Assembly (NCBI GenBank): GCA_964643045.1
Contig: CAZXSC010000034.1
Location: forward strand, 1 to 23,909
DNA from: TMED23 sp964643045
GTDB taxonomy: Bacteria; Pseudomonadota; Alphaproteobacteria; Rhodospirillales; UBA2165
Reading direction: 5' to 3'
Length of the DNA: 23,909 nt
The notes beneath the pieces are model-generated. The model searched no databases. It had not been told where the DNA came from and was given only the letters and a program-made list of their open reading frames with translations. Positions 17,052-23,909 of this stretch are shown here, piece after piece. The first letter of the stretch is position 1, and the number at the start of each line of letters is the position of its first letter. The position numbers and the translations under genes are program-made.

Positions 17052-17086
17052 ATTCTCTTTTAATATTAGAATCTTGCTGGTTTACG

Positions 17087-19126
17087 CTAAACATATTCTC
17101 CCAACCAATTCAAAGGGTTAGAGGGGGAATAACGAACGGGATAAATTCCTATAGCCAATACCTCCAATGGGCCATGGTGAAAAAACTCAAGGACAGGGCA
17201 CTCAACGACCACTCCATAGCTTGGTGAAATTGAAGATTGAATTAAGTTAGTTTGCCACTTGCTGCTGCCCCCAGCAATAAGTCGGTACTCCTTGCCATTA
17301 GATTTGATTGACCACGTATTGGATTTTGTTTCTTCAACCTTGCAATTTGGGGAAAAACGAAAGGGCGTCATAATTGAATGGTCACCAATACCCTGAAACC
17401 CATCCCTGCAAATGAGACGGTGATTTAATTTATCTAATATAATTTTTCGAACTGGTGTAACAGGATTTTTAATTTTTTGAAAACCTGAATGCGACCCTAC
17501 AAAAACGTCGACGCTATCACTTGTTTCCCAAAGGCGAACACTTGGAATTGAATCATTGCAGAGACCAAATAATTCTGTATCTGAAATAAAATTATTTTGT
17601 TCGTATCCATCGATACTCGGTGTATTATGAAAAGCCGTACTCCTAAATTTATTTCGCTCTTTGGGCGAAGCTGAGTAAACATAACTACCACCATCAGTCA
17701 TTAAAGGCTGATGATCCAAATATACTTCAAAAGAAAGGCAGTCGTTGTGACCGTGACCACCTTTGCCTGCAAAACCGACGGGCCCGCAATCAATGAATAT
17801 ATGATCACATTCGGTAGCCATTATATAATACCCAGATTCTTTAAAGCATCTTGAATGGGTTAGCCCGGCAGGTTCAATAAAATTATCTTGTGCGCCAAAC
17901 GTCCAAAAGAATTCTGATTTTGCTTTTGGGCTCGCTATACCAAAATTGCCAATTCCCCATTCAAATCTGATTAAATCAGGAAGATAGGAATGATCATTTA
18001 TATTTTGTCCACCAAAAGGAAAAACCCTGCCATCATCAGCATCTCCCAAAAGTGGCGCCAAACTATCAGGTTTCGTGTAGCATTGGATAAATTCGGCCAT
18101 GCCCATGAGCCGTTCTACGTATGCTTTTGGAATTTCTTTACCTAAAGACTTTCGAAATCGTGCAGGCCAAAAAAATAATTCTGTCGCAAAACGGTGATAA
18201 GAAATAGAACCCTCAAAATCAACACCATCATTGAGAACCTGCCATTGTATTTCTTCGGACAATTTTTTCCAACCGAACGCTTGCCACTCTCTTGTTTTGC
18301 CTCCGCCCCCGAAAAATAATCCCAAAAAAACTAATGCCCCCGCATCTGCTGTACAGTGATTTCCATTAATTCCAAATTCTTCAAAATATCGTTTAATAAA
18401 AACACCATGTTCATATAAGCCACGAAGGAATAAGGCTCTAAATTTTTTACTTGACCAAGAATCCGAGGCCTTAAATACATGGAAAAGCCAGGTCCAGATG
18501 AAAACACGCATAGCTGGCTCCATGGCTATGGCCCAGTTTACACCTCGACCATAGGGATTAGATTCAATCCAGTCCGTCAACACACCACGAACAAATTCAG
18601 CATACTTGGCTTCACTAGTAAGCATATATGCTTGGCCCACAGGGACCAGCCATTGTAGCCGAGATAGTTCCCATGGCACTTTAACGTCGCTCGGACGATC
18701 CAAGTCTAAGATATCGATATCGCGAAAGAATTTCTTTGGCCAACCTAAATTAACCTTAAAATCTAAATCCCAGTTTATCGGTCGGCTCAATTTAGTAGCT
18801 CCAGACCCTAAAAGATTAACTTCAAGCGATAGTGCCTTATCCGCTAGGTTGATAATCCGTTCAAAATCGCCTCTTGAGGTCCATTCTAATTCCTTAGGTG
18901 CAGCAGTGGTTGTAACAGCTACAAAGGTCCGGCTCGATAATTGCTTCCACAGTTCCTCAACCTGGCGCGCCCCAAATAATTTAACAAATTCGAACTCATC
19001 TAAAGCAGAAATCGGAGAATTCTTGAAACGATCGAAAAACGCCTTTAATTCATGGAAAACTCGCCATTTTAATTCTGTTGGAGAGCGATTAAAACCTCGC
19101 TGAATACGATTAACCCAAAGCCCCAC
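17087..19126 (-). CDS. Heparinase II/III family polysaccharide lyase
   Basis: 679 residues with the two-part layout of bacterial heparinase II/III-like proteins: an alpha/alpha toroid N-terminal domain, then a beta-sandwich. Visible are the basic N-terminus 'RIQRGFNRSPTELKWRVFHE', a Trp-rich region 'VNWAIAMEPAMRVFIWTWLF', the 'GINGNHCTADAGAL' motif (NGNH at 254-257), 'HGHND' at 458-462, 'LMTDGGSYVYS' and 'FRSTAFHNTPSIDGYEQN'. In the family the Asn/His and HGHxD regions contribute to beta-elimination of uronate-containing chains. No classical signal peptide is apparent, as is common for members in alphaproteobacterial EPS clusters, so location is uncertain. Translation starts at GTG 19126 with AAGGGG about 10 bases upstream. 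Position next to the cluster suggests a role in turnover or release of its polymer. Confidence 0.88.
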   Translation of the reverse strand: MGLWVNRIQRGFNRSPTELKWRVFHELKAFFDRFKNSPISALDEFEFVKLFGARQVEELWKQLSSRTFVAVTTTAAPKELEWTSRGDFERIINLADKALSLEVNLLGSGATKLSRPINWDLDFKVNLGWPKKFFRDIDILDLDRPSDVKVPWELSRLQWLVPVGQAYMLTSEAKYAEFVRGVLTDWIESNPYGRGVNWAIAMEPAMRVFIWTWLFHVFKASDSWSSKKFRALFLRGLYEHGVFIKRYFEEFGINGNHCTADAGALVFLGLFFGGGGKTREWQAFGWKKLSEEIQWQVLNDGVDFEGSISYHRFATELFFWPARFRKSLGKEIPKAYVERLMGMAEFIQCYTKPDSLAPLLGDADDGRVFPFGGQNINDHSYLPDLIRFEWGIGNFGIASPKAKSEFFWTFGAQDNFIEPAGLTHSRCFKESGYYIMATECDHIFIDCGPVGFAGKGGHGHNDCLSFEVYLDHQPLMTDGGSYVYSASPKERNKFRSTAFHNTPSIDGYEQNNFISDTELFGLCNDSIPSVRLWETSDSVDVFVGSHSGFQKIKNPVTPVRKIILDKLNHRLICRDGFQGIGDHSIMTPFRFSPNCKVEETKSNTWSIKSNGKEYRLIAGGSSKWQTNLIQSSISPSYGVVVECPVLEFFHHGPLEVLAIGIYPVRYSPSNPLNWLGEYV

Positions 19127-19158
19127 CCGCTTTCACCCCTTCACGTAATTTACAAAAG

Positions 19159-19167
19159 ATAATATCA
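19159..19167 (-). promoter_or_regulatory. Candidate extended -10 promoter for the lyase gene
   Basis: Minus strand TGA followed by TATTAT (5/6 to TATAAT), 33 bases upstream of the GTG start, in the 146-base divergent gap. This would give a leader of about 26 bases holding the AAGGGG ribosome binding site. Confidence 0.4.
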
Positions 19168-19272
19168 ATTTCAGTTTAAATTAAAACAAATTCGTAAAAT
19201 TTCATTTTTTTTCTGCTCAGGCCATTGTACAAAATAAATTGATATAGGTTTTTGATCACGGAGTAAATTTTT

Positions 19273-20100
19273 ATGAGAACAAAACCCATTCCGTCTTCGG
19301 GCGAACTCCTCCCAGTTATCGGTCTTGGGACCTATAGAGCGTTCGATGTATTATTAAACTCCTCAGTGAAAAGCAACTTGCAGGAGGTCTTGCGTCATTT
19401 TTTGAATTCTGGAGGGACTCTAATCGACTCATCACCTATGTATGGTAAGTCGGAATCAGTAATTGGCGCGTTATTAAAAAATATACTTGAACGTGAAGAA
19501 TTTTTTATTGCCACCAAAGTTTGGACTACTGGCAAAAAACGTGGCCTCGAAGAAATGAATTCTTCACTAGAAAATATGGGATATAAACAAATTGATCTTA
19601 TGCAGATCCATAATCTTGTTGATGCTGATACGCACATCGAAACACTACGAGAATGGAAAGCTGCAGGAAAAATCAAATATATTGGTATTACGCATTATAG
19701 CGAAAAATACCTTGATGAGCTTGGAGGTTATTTAAAAAAATATAGAGATATTGATTTTTGCCAATTTCCCTATTCGATAGGGCGGCGTGGTGCTGAAAAA
19801 TATTTTCTGGATCTTTGCTACGATTTGAAAGTCGCTACCCTCATAAATAGACCCTTTGAACAAAACTACCTTTTTAATAGGATAAAAGGATGCCCATTCC
19901 CCGAATGGGCTTCAGGTTTTGGCTGTAAGACTTGGGCGCAATTCTTTCTCAAATATATAATTGGTCATAAAGGTTCAACTTGCGCGATACCAGCAACCAA
20001 GAATCTTGAGCATATGACCGATAACTTACACGCTGGCAAAGGGAGGCTTCCCGACAAACTTGAACTTAAGAAAATGGCAAATTATTTTGATAACCTCTAA
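19273..20100 (+). CDS. Aldo/keto reductase
   Basis: 275 residues, a (beta/alpha)8 NAD(P)H-dependent oxidoreductase. The catalytic tetrad is visible: Asp52 and Tyr57 in 'LIDSSPMYGKSES', Lys82 in 'FIATKVWT' and His113 in 'LMQIHNL'. 'LREWKAAGKIKYIGITHYS' is the conserved strand-helix before the substrate pocket, and 'TCAIPATKNLEHMTDNL' is the C-terminal cofactor-phosphate-binding region (IP.T.N...). The protein is a little short for the family, and the usual 'N' of the 'GxSN' strand is Tyr/Ser here ('GITHYS'). ATG 19273 follows GGAG by 9 bases. The MATE gene begins 17 bases after its stop, so the two may be cotranscribed. The substrate cannot be inferred. Confidence 0.9.
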   Translation: MRTKPIPSSGELLPVIGLGTYRAFDVLLNSSVKSNLQEVLRHFLNSGGTLIDSSPMYGKSESVIGALLKNILEREEFFIATKVWTTGKKRGLEEMNSSLENMGYKQIDLMQIHNLVDADTHIETLREWKAAGKIKYIGITHYSEKYLDELGGYLKKYRDIDFCQFPYSIGRRGAEKYFLDLCYDLKVATLINRPFEQNYLFNRIKGCPFPEWASGFGCKTWAQFFLKYIIGHKGSTCAIPATKNLEHMTDNLHAGKGRLPDKLELKKMANYFDNL

Positions 20101-20117
20101 TTCTCAAAATAAATGAT

Positions 20118-21488
20118 ATGTTTTTCATTCCCTTTAAGGTTTTTCTTCTTGGCAAAGAATGGGTGGGCGCCCATCTTTTTGTATTAAGAATAGCTGCACC
20201 AATAATTTTAGCTAATCTCTCTATACCTCTTTTGGGAGCGGTCGATACTGCGGTAATAGGCCACTTACCACATGCTTATTATTTAGGGTCAGTTGCAATC
20301 GGTTCAACTATTATTCAATTTATTTATTGGGGATTTGGCTTTTTGCGCATGGGAACCAGTGGATTAACCGCACAAGCGCATGGAGCAAAAAAAACAGACG
20401 AGGGAAATTTGCATTTCTTGAGAGCTGCTATAATTGCTCTTTTGATTGGTCTGATACTTTGGCTTATACAAAACGTCATCATAAACGTAGCGTTGATTTT
20501 TTTCGATACCACCGAAACAATTAAAGACTTGGTCCGTATTTATTATAAAATACGGATATGGAGCGCTCCAGCGGTTCTTATTAACTATTGCCTCATCGGC
20601 TGGTTCATCGGTATCCAGAATACTCGAGTTACTCTTATTATTCAGATTTGGATGAACATTCTTAATATTATTCTCGACTTATTTTTTGTGGTTGGCTTGG
20701 ACTGGGGTATCGAGGGAGTGGCCTGGGCAACGGTAATAGCTGAGACATCAGCTTTACTGCTTGGTCTATATTTTTATCACAAAGAGATAGCCAAACAAAA
20801 TATCAAAAATATTTTTTCAAAAATAATTGAAATAGATAAATTGCGCCGCATGATGGCCATAAATTTTGATATTTTCATACGAACATTTTGTTTAATATTT
20901 GCTTTTTCTTATTTTACTGCTGAAACAGCAAAGTTTGGTGAGATAGTATTAGCTGCAAATGCCGTGCTACTGCAATTTATTCACTTCCTTTCTTTTGGAC
21001 TCGATGGTTTCGCTCATGCTGCTGAAACATTAGTTGGCGATGCATTAGGCGCCAAAGACAGAAAGAAATTCAAAACGTATGTGGCAATAACTACCGTTTG
21101 GGCTGTAGTGATTTCATTTATATATAGCGGGGCTTATTGGGTATTTTCTCCTCTGATTATTGATTTACTTACCGACATTCCTAGCGTCAGAATTATCGCA
21201 AATCAAATGACAATTTGGGTAATATGCCTCCCAATTATTGCTGTTTGGCCATACATGTTAGATGGAATTTTTATTGGAGCTACGCGGTCTGCAGAAATGA
21301 GAAACGGAATGATTTTTTCGCTCATAGTATTTATTGTTGCGATATTCATATTCAAACAACTTTTCGGGTTTCAGGGCCTTTGGCTTGCATTACTAGTATT
21401 TATGGCTGCTCGTGGTATAACACTAGCTTATTCTTTTCCTAAAATTGGTAACAATCTAAAAATTATAACCGTAACGAATACCGACTGA
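20118..21488 (+). CDS. MATE family transporter (DinF-like)
   Basis: 456 residues with about twelve membrane segments in two similar halves. The opening 'RIAAPIILANLSIPLLGAVD' followed by 'TAVIGHL' is the DinF-subfamily MATE signature, as are 'FGFLRMGTSGLTAQAHGA' (about 74-91) and 'GLDGFAHAAETLVGDALGA' in the second half. MATE transporters extrude cationic drugs or metabolites in exchange for H+ or Na+. The start is uncertain: ATG 20118 lacks a clear ribosome binding site and GTG 20163 would give a more typical short N-terminus. The 3' end overlaps the convergent SPOR-PagL gene by 33 bases. Its substrate is unknown; the upstream aldo/keto reductase may be only a positional partner. Confidence 0.88.
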   Translation: MFFIPFKVFLLGKEWVGAHLFVLRIAAPIILANLSIPLLGAVDTAVIGHLPHAYYLGSVAIGSTIIQFIYWGFGFLRMGTSGLTAQAHGAKKTDEGNLHFLRAAIIALLIGLILWLIQNVIINVALIFFDTTETIKDLVRIYYKIRIWSAPAVLINYCLIGWFIGIQNTRVTLIIQIWMNILNIILDLFFVVGLDWGIEGVAWATVIAETSALLLGLYFYHKEIAKQNIKNIFSKIIEIDKLRRMMAINFDIFIRTFCLIFAFSYFTAETAKFGEIVLAANAVLLQFIHFLSFGLDGFAHAAETLVGDALGAKDRKKFKTYVAITTVWAVVISFIYSGAYWVFSPLIIDLLTDIPSVRIIANQMTIWVICLPIIAVWPYMLDGIFIGATRSAEMRNGMIFSLIVFIVAIFIFKQLFGFQGLWLALLVFMAARGITLAYSFPKIGNNLKIITVTNTD

Positions 21489-22748
21489 CTCCAACCCCTC
21501 ATTAGTTGAGCAAAGTTTCGCGTTTGAAATATGATCAAGGTGCGCCATGATTGAGTGGGTGGTATCAAATCGAAATCCTAAATCTATTGATTCGCGAAAT
21601 AAAATTCTACAGCCAAGTGACTTTCGATCGAGTAAATCAGTTACTTTATAACCATCGTGATACCCTCCACCAAAGGAGAAATTGGTAAAAACATCTTCGT
21701 TGAGTTTTCCTTCCCATGTAAGGCCTATATACACCTGATTTGTATCACCCGCCGAATTTATTGAAGCACCTAAATGAGGACGCGGAGACAAAATTTTCTG
21801 GAAGTAGTGGGGTGCCGAAAATAAAATCTCTAGATTACCATCTATCCCCCGCTCTTTCCTTCGACTAAACAGCCCCTCATCGTGCCACAAAGTACCAACA
21901 CGTATTTCGGACAGAAAATTATTTTTTTTCGGTAGATTTAACGGTTGAGGTAATATCGATTTTGCATATAATTTTTCGGCTTTTTTCTCTAGTTTTTGTG
22001 TTGGCCCAACTCCAGAATCGGATCGATTGTTGCCGGGGATATATTTGATAATTTCGCTATCTGCACCATTAATTTTTGCTATAGCTTTTAACTTCGATCC
22101 GTTTTCACTTTCGGTGGGTTTTACAACCTTCTTCTCAGAACCATCAATTTTTATTTTCCAGAATCCTTTTAATCCTAACCCAACTAGTGATTTCCTAAAT
22201 TGCTTTTTTTTCTGTCCGGCTATCGGCCCAACAATAACTCGGTAAAAACGATTGTTATTCTTCTCAAACAAAACTACTGAAGGTTGCAAGGTTTCGTATC
22301 GTTTTTTTAGATTCTGGGCATTTTGGATAAATCGAAATGTGCCAATCGAATAATAAGAACCGGAATCAACCGGGTCTACAAATGAATTTGACTGAGAATT
22401 TGATATAGTTGACCGAGTTACTGATACCTTGGCATTCACGCCAAACCTCTTTGCTGACCTAGAAAAAAATCTCTTTAAAGTAGTAGGCATAACGGTCGTT
22501 GATAGAAATGATTGAGGGTTAGGGAGTGGTCGAATATTTGATTCTCCAAGTTTAATAGGCCTTATGACCTTGACCTTTGAAAATGGGTGCCGTTCATTTA
22601 AGAACCGTCCCATGTTGTAATTCCCACCGTTTGTTCCAGCATTAGTATTCACCGAAAACAAAATAGCCCCAAAGGCAATCCAACTCGCAACTAAACATCT
22701 CATATTAGCAACACTTGAAAAAACTGTATTTAAAACAAAGAGTTCCAC
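21456..22748 (-). CDS. SPOR domain-PagL (lipid A 3-O-deacylase) fusion
   Basis: Up to 430 residues. A signal-like 'MRCLVASWIAFGAILFSVNT' follows an internal ATG (22703), giving about 415 residues; GTG 22748 is the longer option and neither has a clear ribosome binding site. Residues about 128-200 look like a SPOR domain: 'SYYSIGTFRFIQNAQNLKKR', then 'FYRVIVGPIAG'. A Lys/Asn/Ser-rich linker leads to an eight-stranded barrel like PagL from about 277: 'RVGTLWHDEG', 'NQVYIGLTWEGKL', 'HLDHISNAKLC'. His406, Ser408 and Glu420 reproduce the spacing of the PagL catalytic triad (His126, Ser128, Glu140 in Pseudomonas), and the protein ends in Phe, as outer-membrane barrels do. PagL removes the 3-linked acyl chain from lipid A. 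It converges on the MATE gene with a 33-base overlap. Confidence 0.8.
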   Translation of the reverse strand: MELFVLNTVFSSVANMRCLVASWIAFGAILFSVNTNAGTNGGNYNMGRFLNERHPFSKVKVIRPIKLGESNIRPLPNPQSFLSTTVMPTTLKRFFSRSAKRFGVNAKVSVTRSTISNSQSNSFVDPVDSGSYYSIGTFRFIQNAQNLKKRYETLQPSVVLFEKNNNRFYRVIVGPIAGQKKKQFRKSLVGLGLKGFWKIKIDGSEKKVVKPTESENGSKLKAIAKINGADSEIIKYIPGNNRSDSGVGPTQKLEKKAEKLYAKSILPQPLNLPKKNNFLSEIRVGTLWHDEGLFSRRKERGIDGNLEILFSAPHYFQKILSPRPHLGASINSAGDTNQVYIGLTWEGKLNEDVFTNFSFGGGYHDGYKVTDLLDRKSLGCRILFRESIDLGFRFDTTHSIMAHLDHISNAKLCSTNEGLESVGIRYGYNF

Positions 22749-23113
22749 TTAAGTTGCACAGTTCATACACTTTCTTTTCAAGTTGTCTAGCAAAACCATC
22801 AGTATTTTCAGCATTTTGGCGCCAAATTAAACCAATATCGCAAAGGAACTATCCAAAAGCGGCCTAATAGATTTGTTTACGAGTTCAGCTTAAATTAGCC
22901 AGTATTTAGGGGGTACGGTCTAAATATAGCAGCAGCGCTAATCGGTCGATATATTTCCGTCGAATACTTATTATTCTGGATTGTCTAATATCTAAAACAA
23001 TGGATATAATGAATGATTTTGATAATAAATCTGAATCTAAACTAAAAATGACGAAGATAGTACATTTCCATTAAAAAGGTTGAACAAAAACATACACTCA
23101 AAAGGGAATATTA
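22749..23113. other. Intergenic stretch between divergent genes
   Basis: 365 bases, AT-rich, separating the SPOR-PagL gene and the NIPSNAP gene. It holds the candidate NIPSNAP promoter and an AAGGGA ribosome binding site (23102-23107). No coding frame of note, RNA gene or repeat was seen. Confidence 0.5.
22981..23010 (+). promoter_or_regulatory. Candidate sigma-70 promoter for the NIPSNAP gene
   Basis: TTGTCT (22981-22986, 4/6) and a perfect TATAAT (23005-23010) with an 18-base spacer. The predicted RNA starts about 97 bases before the ATG at 23114. Confidence 0.45.
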
Positions 23114-23731
23114 ATGATTTACGAATTTCGAACCTACGACCTTACTCCCGGCTCTGTACCAGAAGTAATAAAGCGCTTCGGTAAAGCTTATGAAAAGCGA
23201 AAAAAATTGTCGAAACTTGCTGCGTTTTTCTACACGGAAATAGGTCCTTTGAATCAAATAATCCATATTTGGCCATATCAAGACACAAATGAACGTGATG
23301 AAATTCGAACAGCTGCTGCAGACTCTGGTGACTGGCCACCAAGGATCAAAGATTTCATCCTACACCAACATGTTGAAATAATGAAGCCCTGGGCATTTTC
23401 ACCCGACCTAAATTCAGGAAACTATGGGCCATTTTATGAAATGCGCAGCTACATATGTAAACCCGGCACCATCAACCAGATACAAGACCGTTGGCTAACC
23501 AAATATGAGAAACGAACAGCGCTATCACCAATGAGCGGTGTTTTTAGTGTAGATATTGGGACAGCACTCAAAATAATCCATATCTGGCCCTACAAGGATC
23601 TAAAACAACGCGCAACAATCCGCGATGAAGCTTCAAAAAAAGAAATATGGCCGCCAATAGGTGGAAGTTCGAGTTTTTTTTCTCAAGAAAACAAAATCTT
23701 ACTGCCAGCACCTTTCTCACCAATGCAGTGA
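23114..23731 (+). CDS. Tandem NIPSNAP-domain protein
   Basis: 205 residues made of two similar halves, each a NIPSNAP-type ferredoxin-like (dimeric alpha-beta barrel) domain. Half 1 has 'YEFRTYDLTPGSVPEV', 'IIHIWPYQDTNERDEIR' and 'DWPP'; half 2 has 'YEMRSYICKPGTINQI', 'IIHIWPYKDLKQRATIR' and 'IWPP'. The repeat pair comprises about residues 1-77 and 108-181. NIPSNAP proteins have no settled enzymatic role in bacteria; they are often linked to small-molecule metabolism. No signal peptide is seen, so it is cytoplasmic. ATG has AAGGGA with a 6-7 base spacing, and a TATAAT lies upstream, so it looks like an independently transcribed gene. Confidence 0.88.
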   Translation: MIYEFRTYDLTPGSVPEVIKRFGKAYEKRKKLSKLAAFFYTEIGPLNQIIHIWPYQDTNERDEIRTAAADSGDWPPRIKDFILHQHVEIMKPWAFSPDLNSGNYGPFYEMRSYICKPGTINQIQDRWLTKYEKRTALSPMSGVFSVDIGTALKIIHIWPYKDLKQRATIRDEASKKEIWPPIGGSSSFFSQENKILLPAPFSPMQ

Positions 23732-23781
23732 CCAAGAATAACAATCGAATAGATCCAATTATTAATTGAGCGACTTGTCCT

Positions 23782-23909
23782 TCAACGAACAACCAGCGAC
23801 TGAGGTAAGACCTCCCGTATTTTATCAGCATAACTTGTCACAGGCTCAATCTTTTGCCACCGCTCTTCTTCAGCGTATGCCTGTCTATAGGCACTGGCTT
23901 TTGACTTGT
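23782..23909 (-). CDS. 3' end of an unidentified gene
   Basis: The minus strand is open from the window edge to TGA at 23782-23784. The 41 visible codons read 'KSKASAYRQAYAEEERWQKI' then 'EPVTSYADKIREVLPQSL' and end VVR. The amphipathic, charged composition and the normal-looking ending favour a real C-terminus, but the family is not recognised. It converges on the NIPSNAP gene with a 50-base gap. Confidence 0.55.
   Translation of the reverse strand, partial: KSKASAYRQAYAEEERWQKIEPVTSYADKIREVLPQSLVVR

Noticed and set aside
19240..19248. TGATATAGG before the aldo/keto reductase gene as an extended -10
   Set aside because: Only 4/6 to TATAAT with no supporting -35; too weak to list as a promoter.
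23756..23768. CAATT-ATT-AATTG inverted repeat in the gap after the NIPSNAP gene
   Set aside because: Only 5 AT-rich base pairs with no T-run; not a credible terminator.

Overview
This window looks like part of the chromosome of an AT-rich Gram-negative bacterium, most likely an alphaproteobacterium. The clues are a CO-dehydrogenase-type flavoprotein/XdhC/molybdopterin gene block, a 17-kDa-surface-antigen-like glycine-zipper lipoprotein, an outer-membrane PagL-type lipid A deacylase and a long polysaccharide cluster. No rRNA, tRNA, CRISPR array, insertion sequence or phage gene was seen. Everything here is read from sequence and family knowledge; no database search was possible.

Layout. (1) 1-3000, + strand: the tail of a xanthine-oxidase/CO-dehydrogenase family FAD subunit, an XdhC-family protein, and a fused molybdopterin-binding/MobA-like nucleotidyltransferase. 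The last two overlap by ATGA. Together they look like the end of a molybdenum hydroxylase operon with its cofactor maturation genes. (2) 3109-4708, - strand: a protein of unknown family and two small lipoproteins, then a gene-poor 560-base stretch. (3) 5271-17051, + strand: a Wzx/Wzy-type surface polysaccharide cluster. It encodes a Wzy-like polymerase, three GT4 glycosyltransferases, a CgeB-like glycosyltransferase, another GT4, an FkbM methyltransferase, a Wzx-like flippase and a large GT-C-like membrane protein. Several junctions are 4-base ATGA overlaps, indicating translational coupling. (4) 17087-19126, - strand: a heparinase II/III-type polysaccharide lyase convergent with that cluster. 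(5) 19273-21488, + strand: an aldo/keto reductase and a DinF-like MATE transporter. (6) 21456-22748, - strand: a secreted protein joining a SPOR domain to a PagL-type lipid A 3-O-deacylase barrel. (7) 23114-23731, + strand: a tandem NIPSNAP protein, followed by the 3' end of an unidentified - strand gene running off the window.

How the genes fit together. The glycosyltransferases would build an oligosaccharide repeat unit on a lipid carrier, the FkbM enzyme would O-methylate it, Wzx would flip it and Wzy would polymerise it in the periplasm. The lyase could trim or recycle the product. No initiating sugar-phosphate transferase, chain-length regulator, export porin or nucleotide-sugar gene lies in the window, so the cluster must depend on genes elsewhere.

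The most unusual item is the SPOR-PagL fusion. Its catalytic His/Ser/Glu spacing matches characterised PagL, while the SPOR module suggests targeting to septal peptidoglycan.
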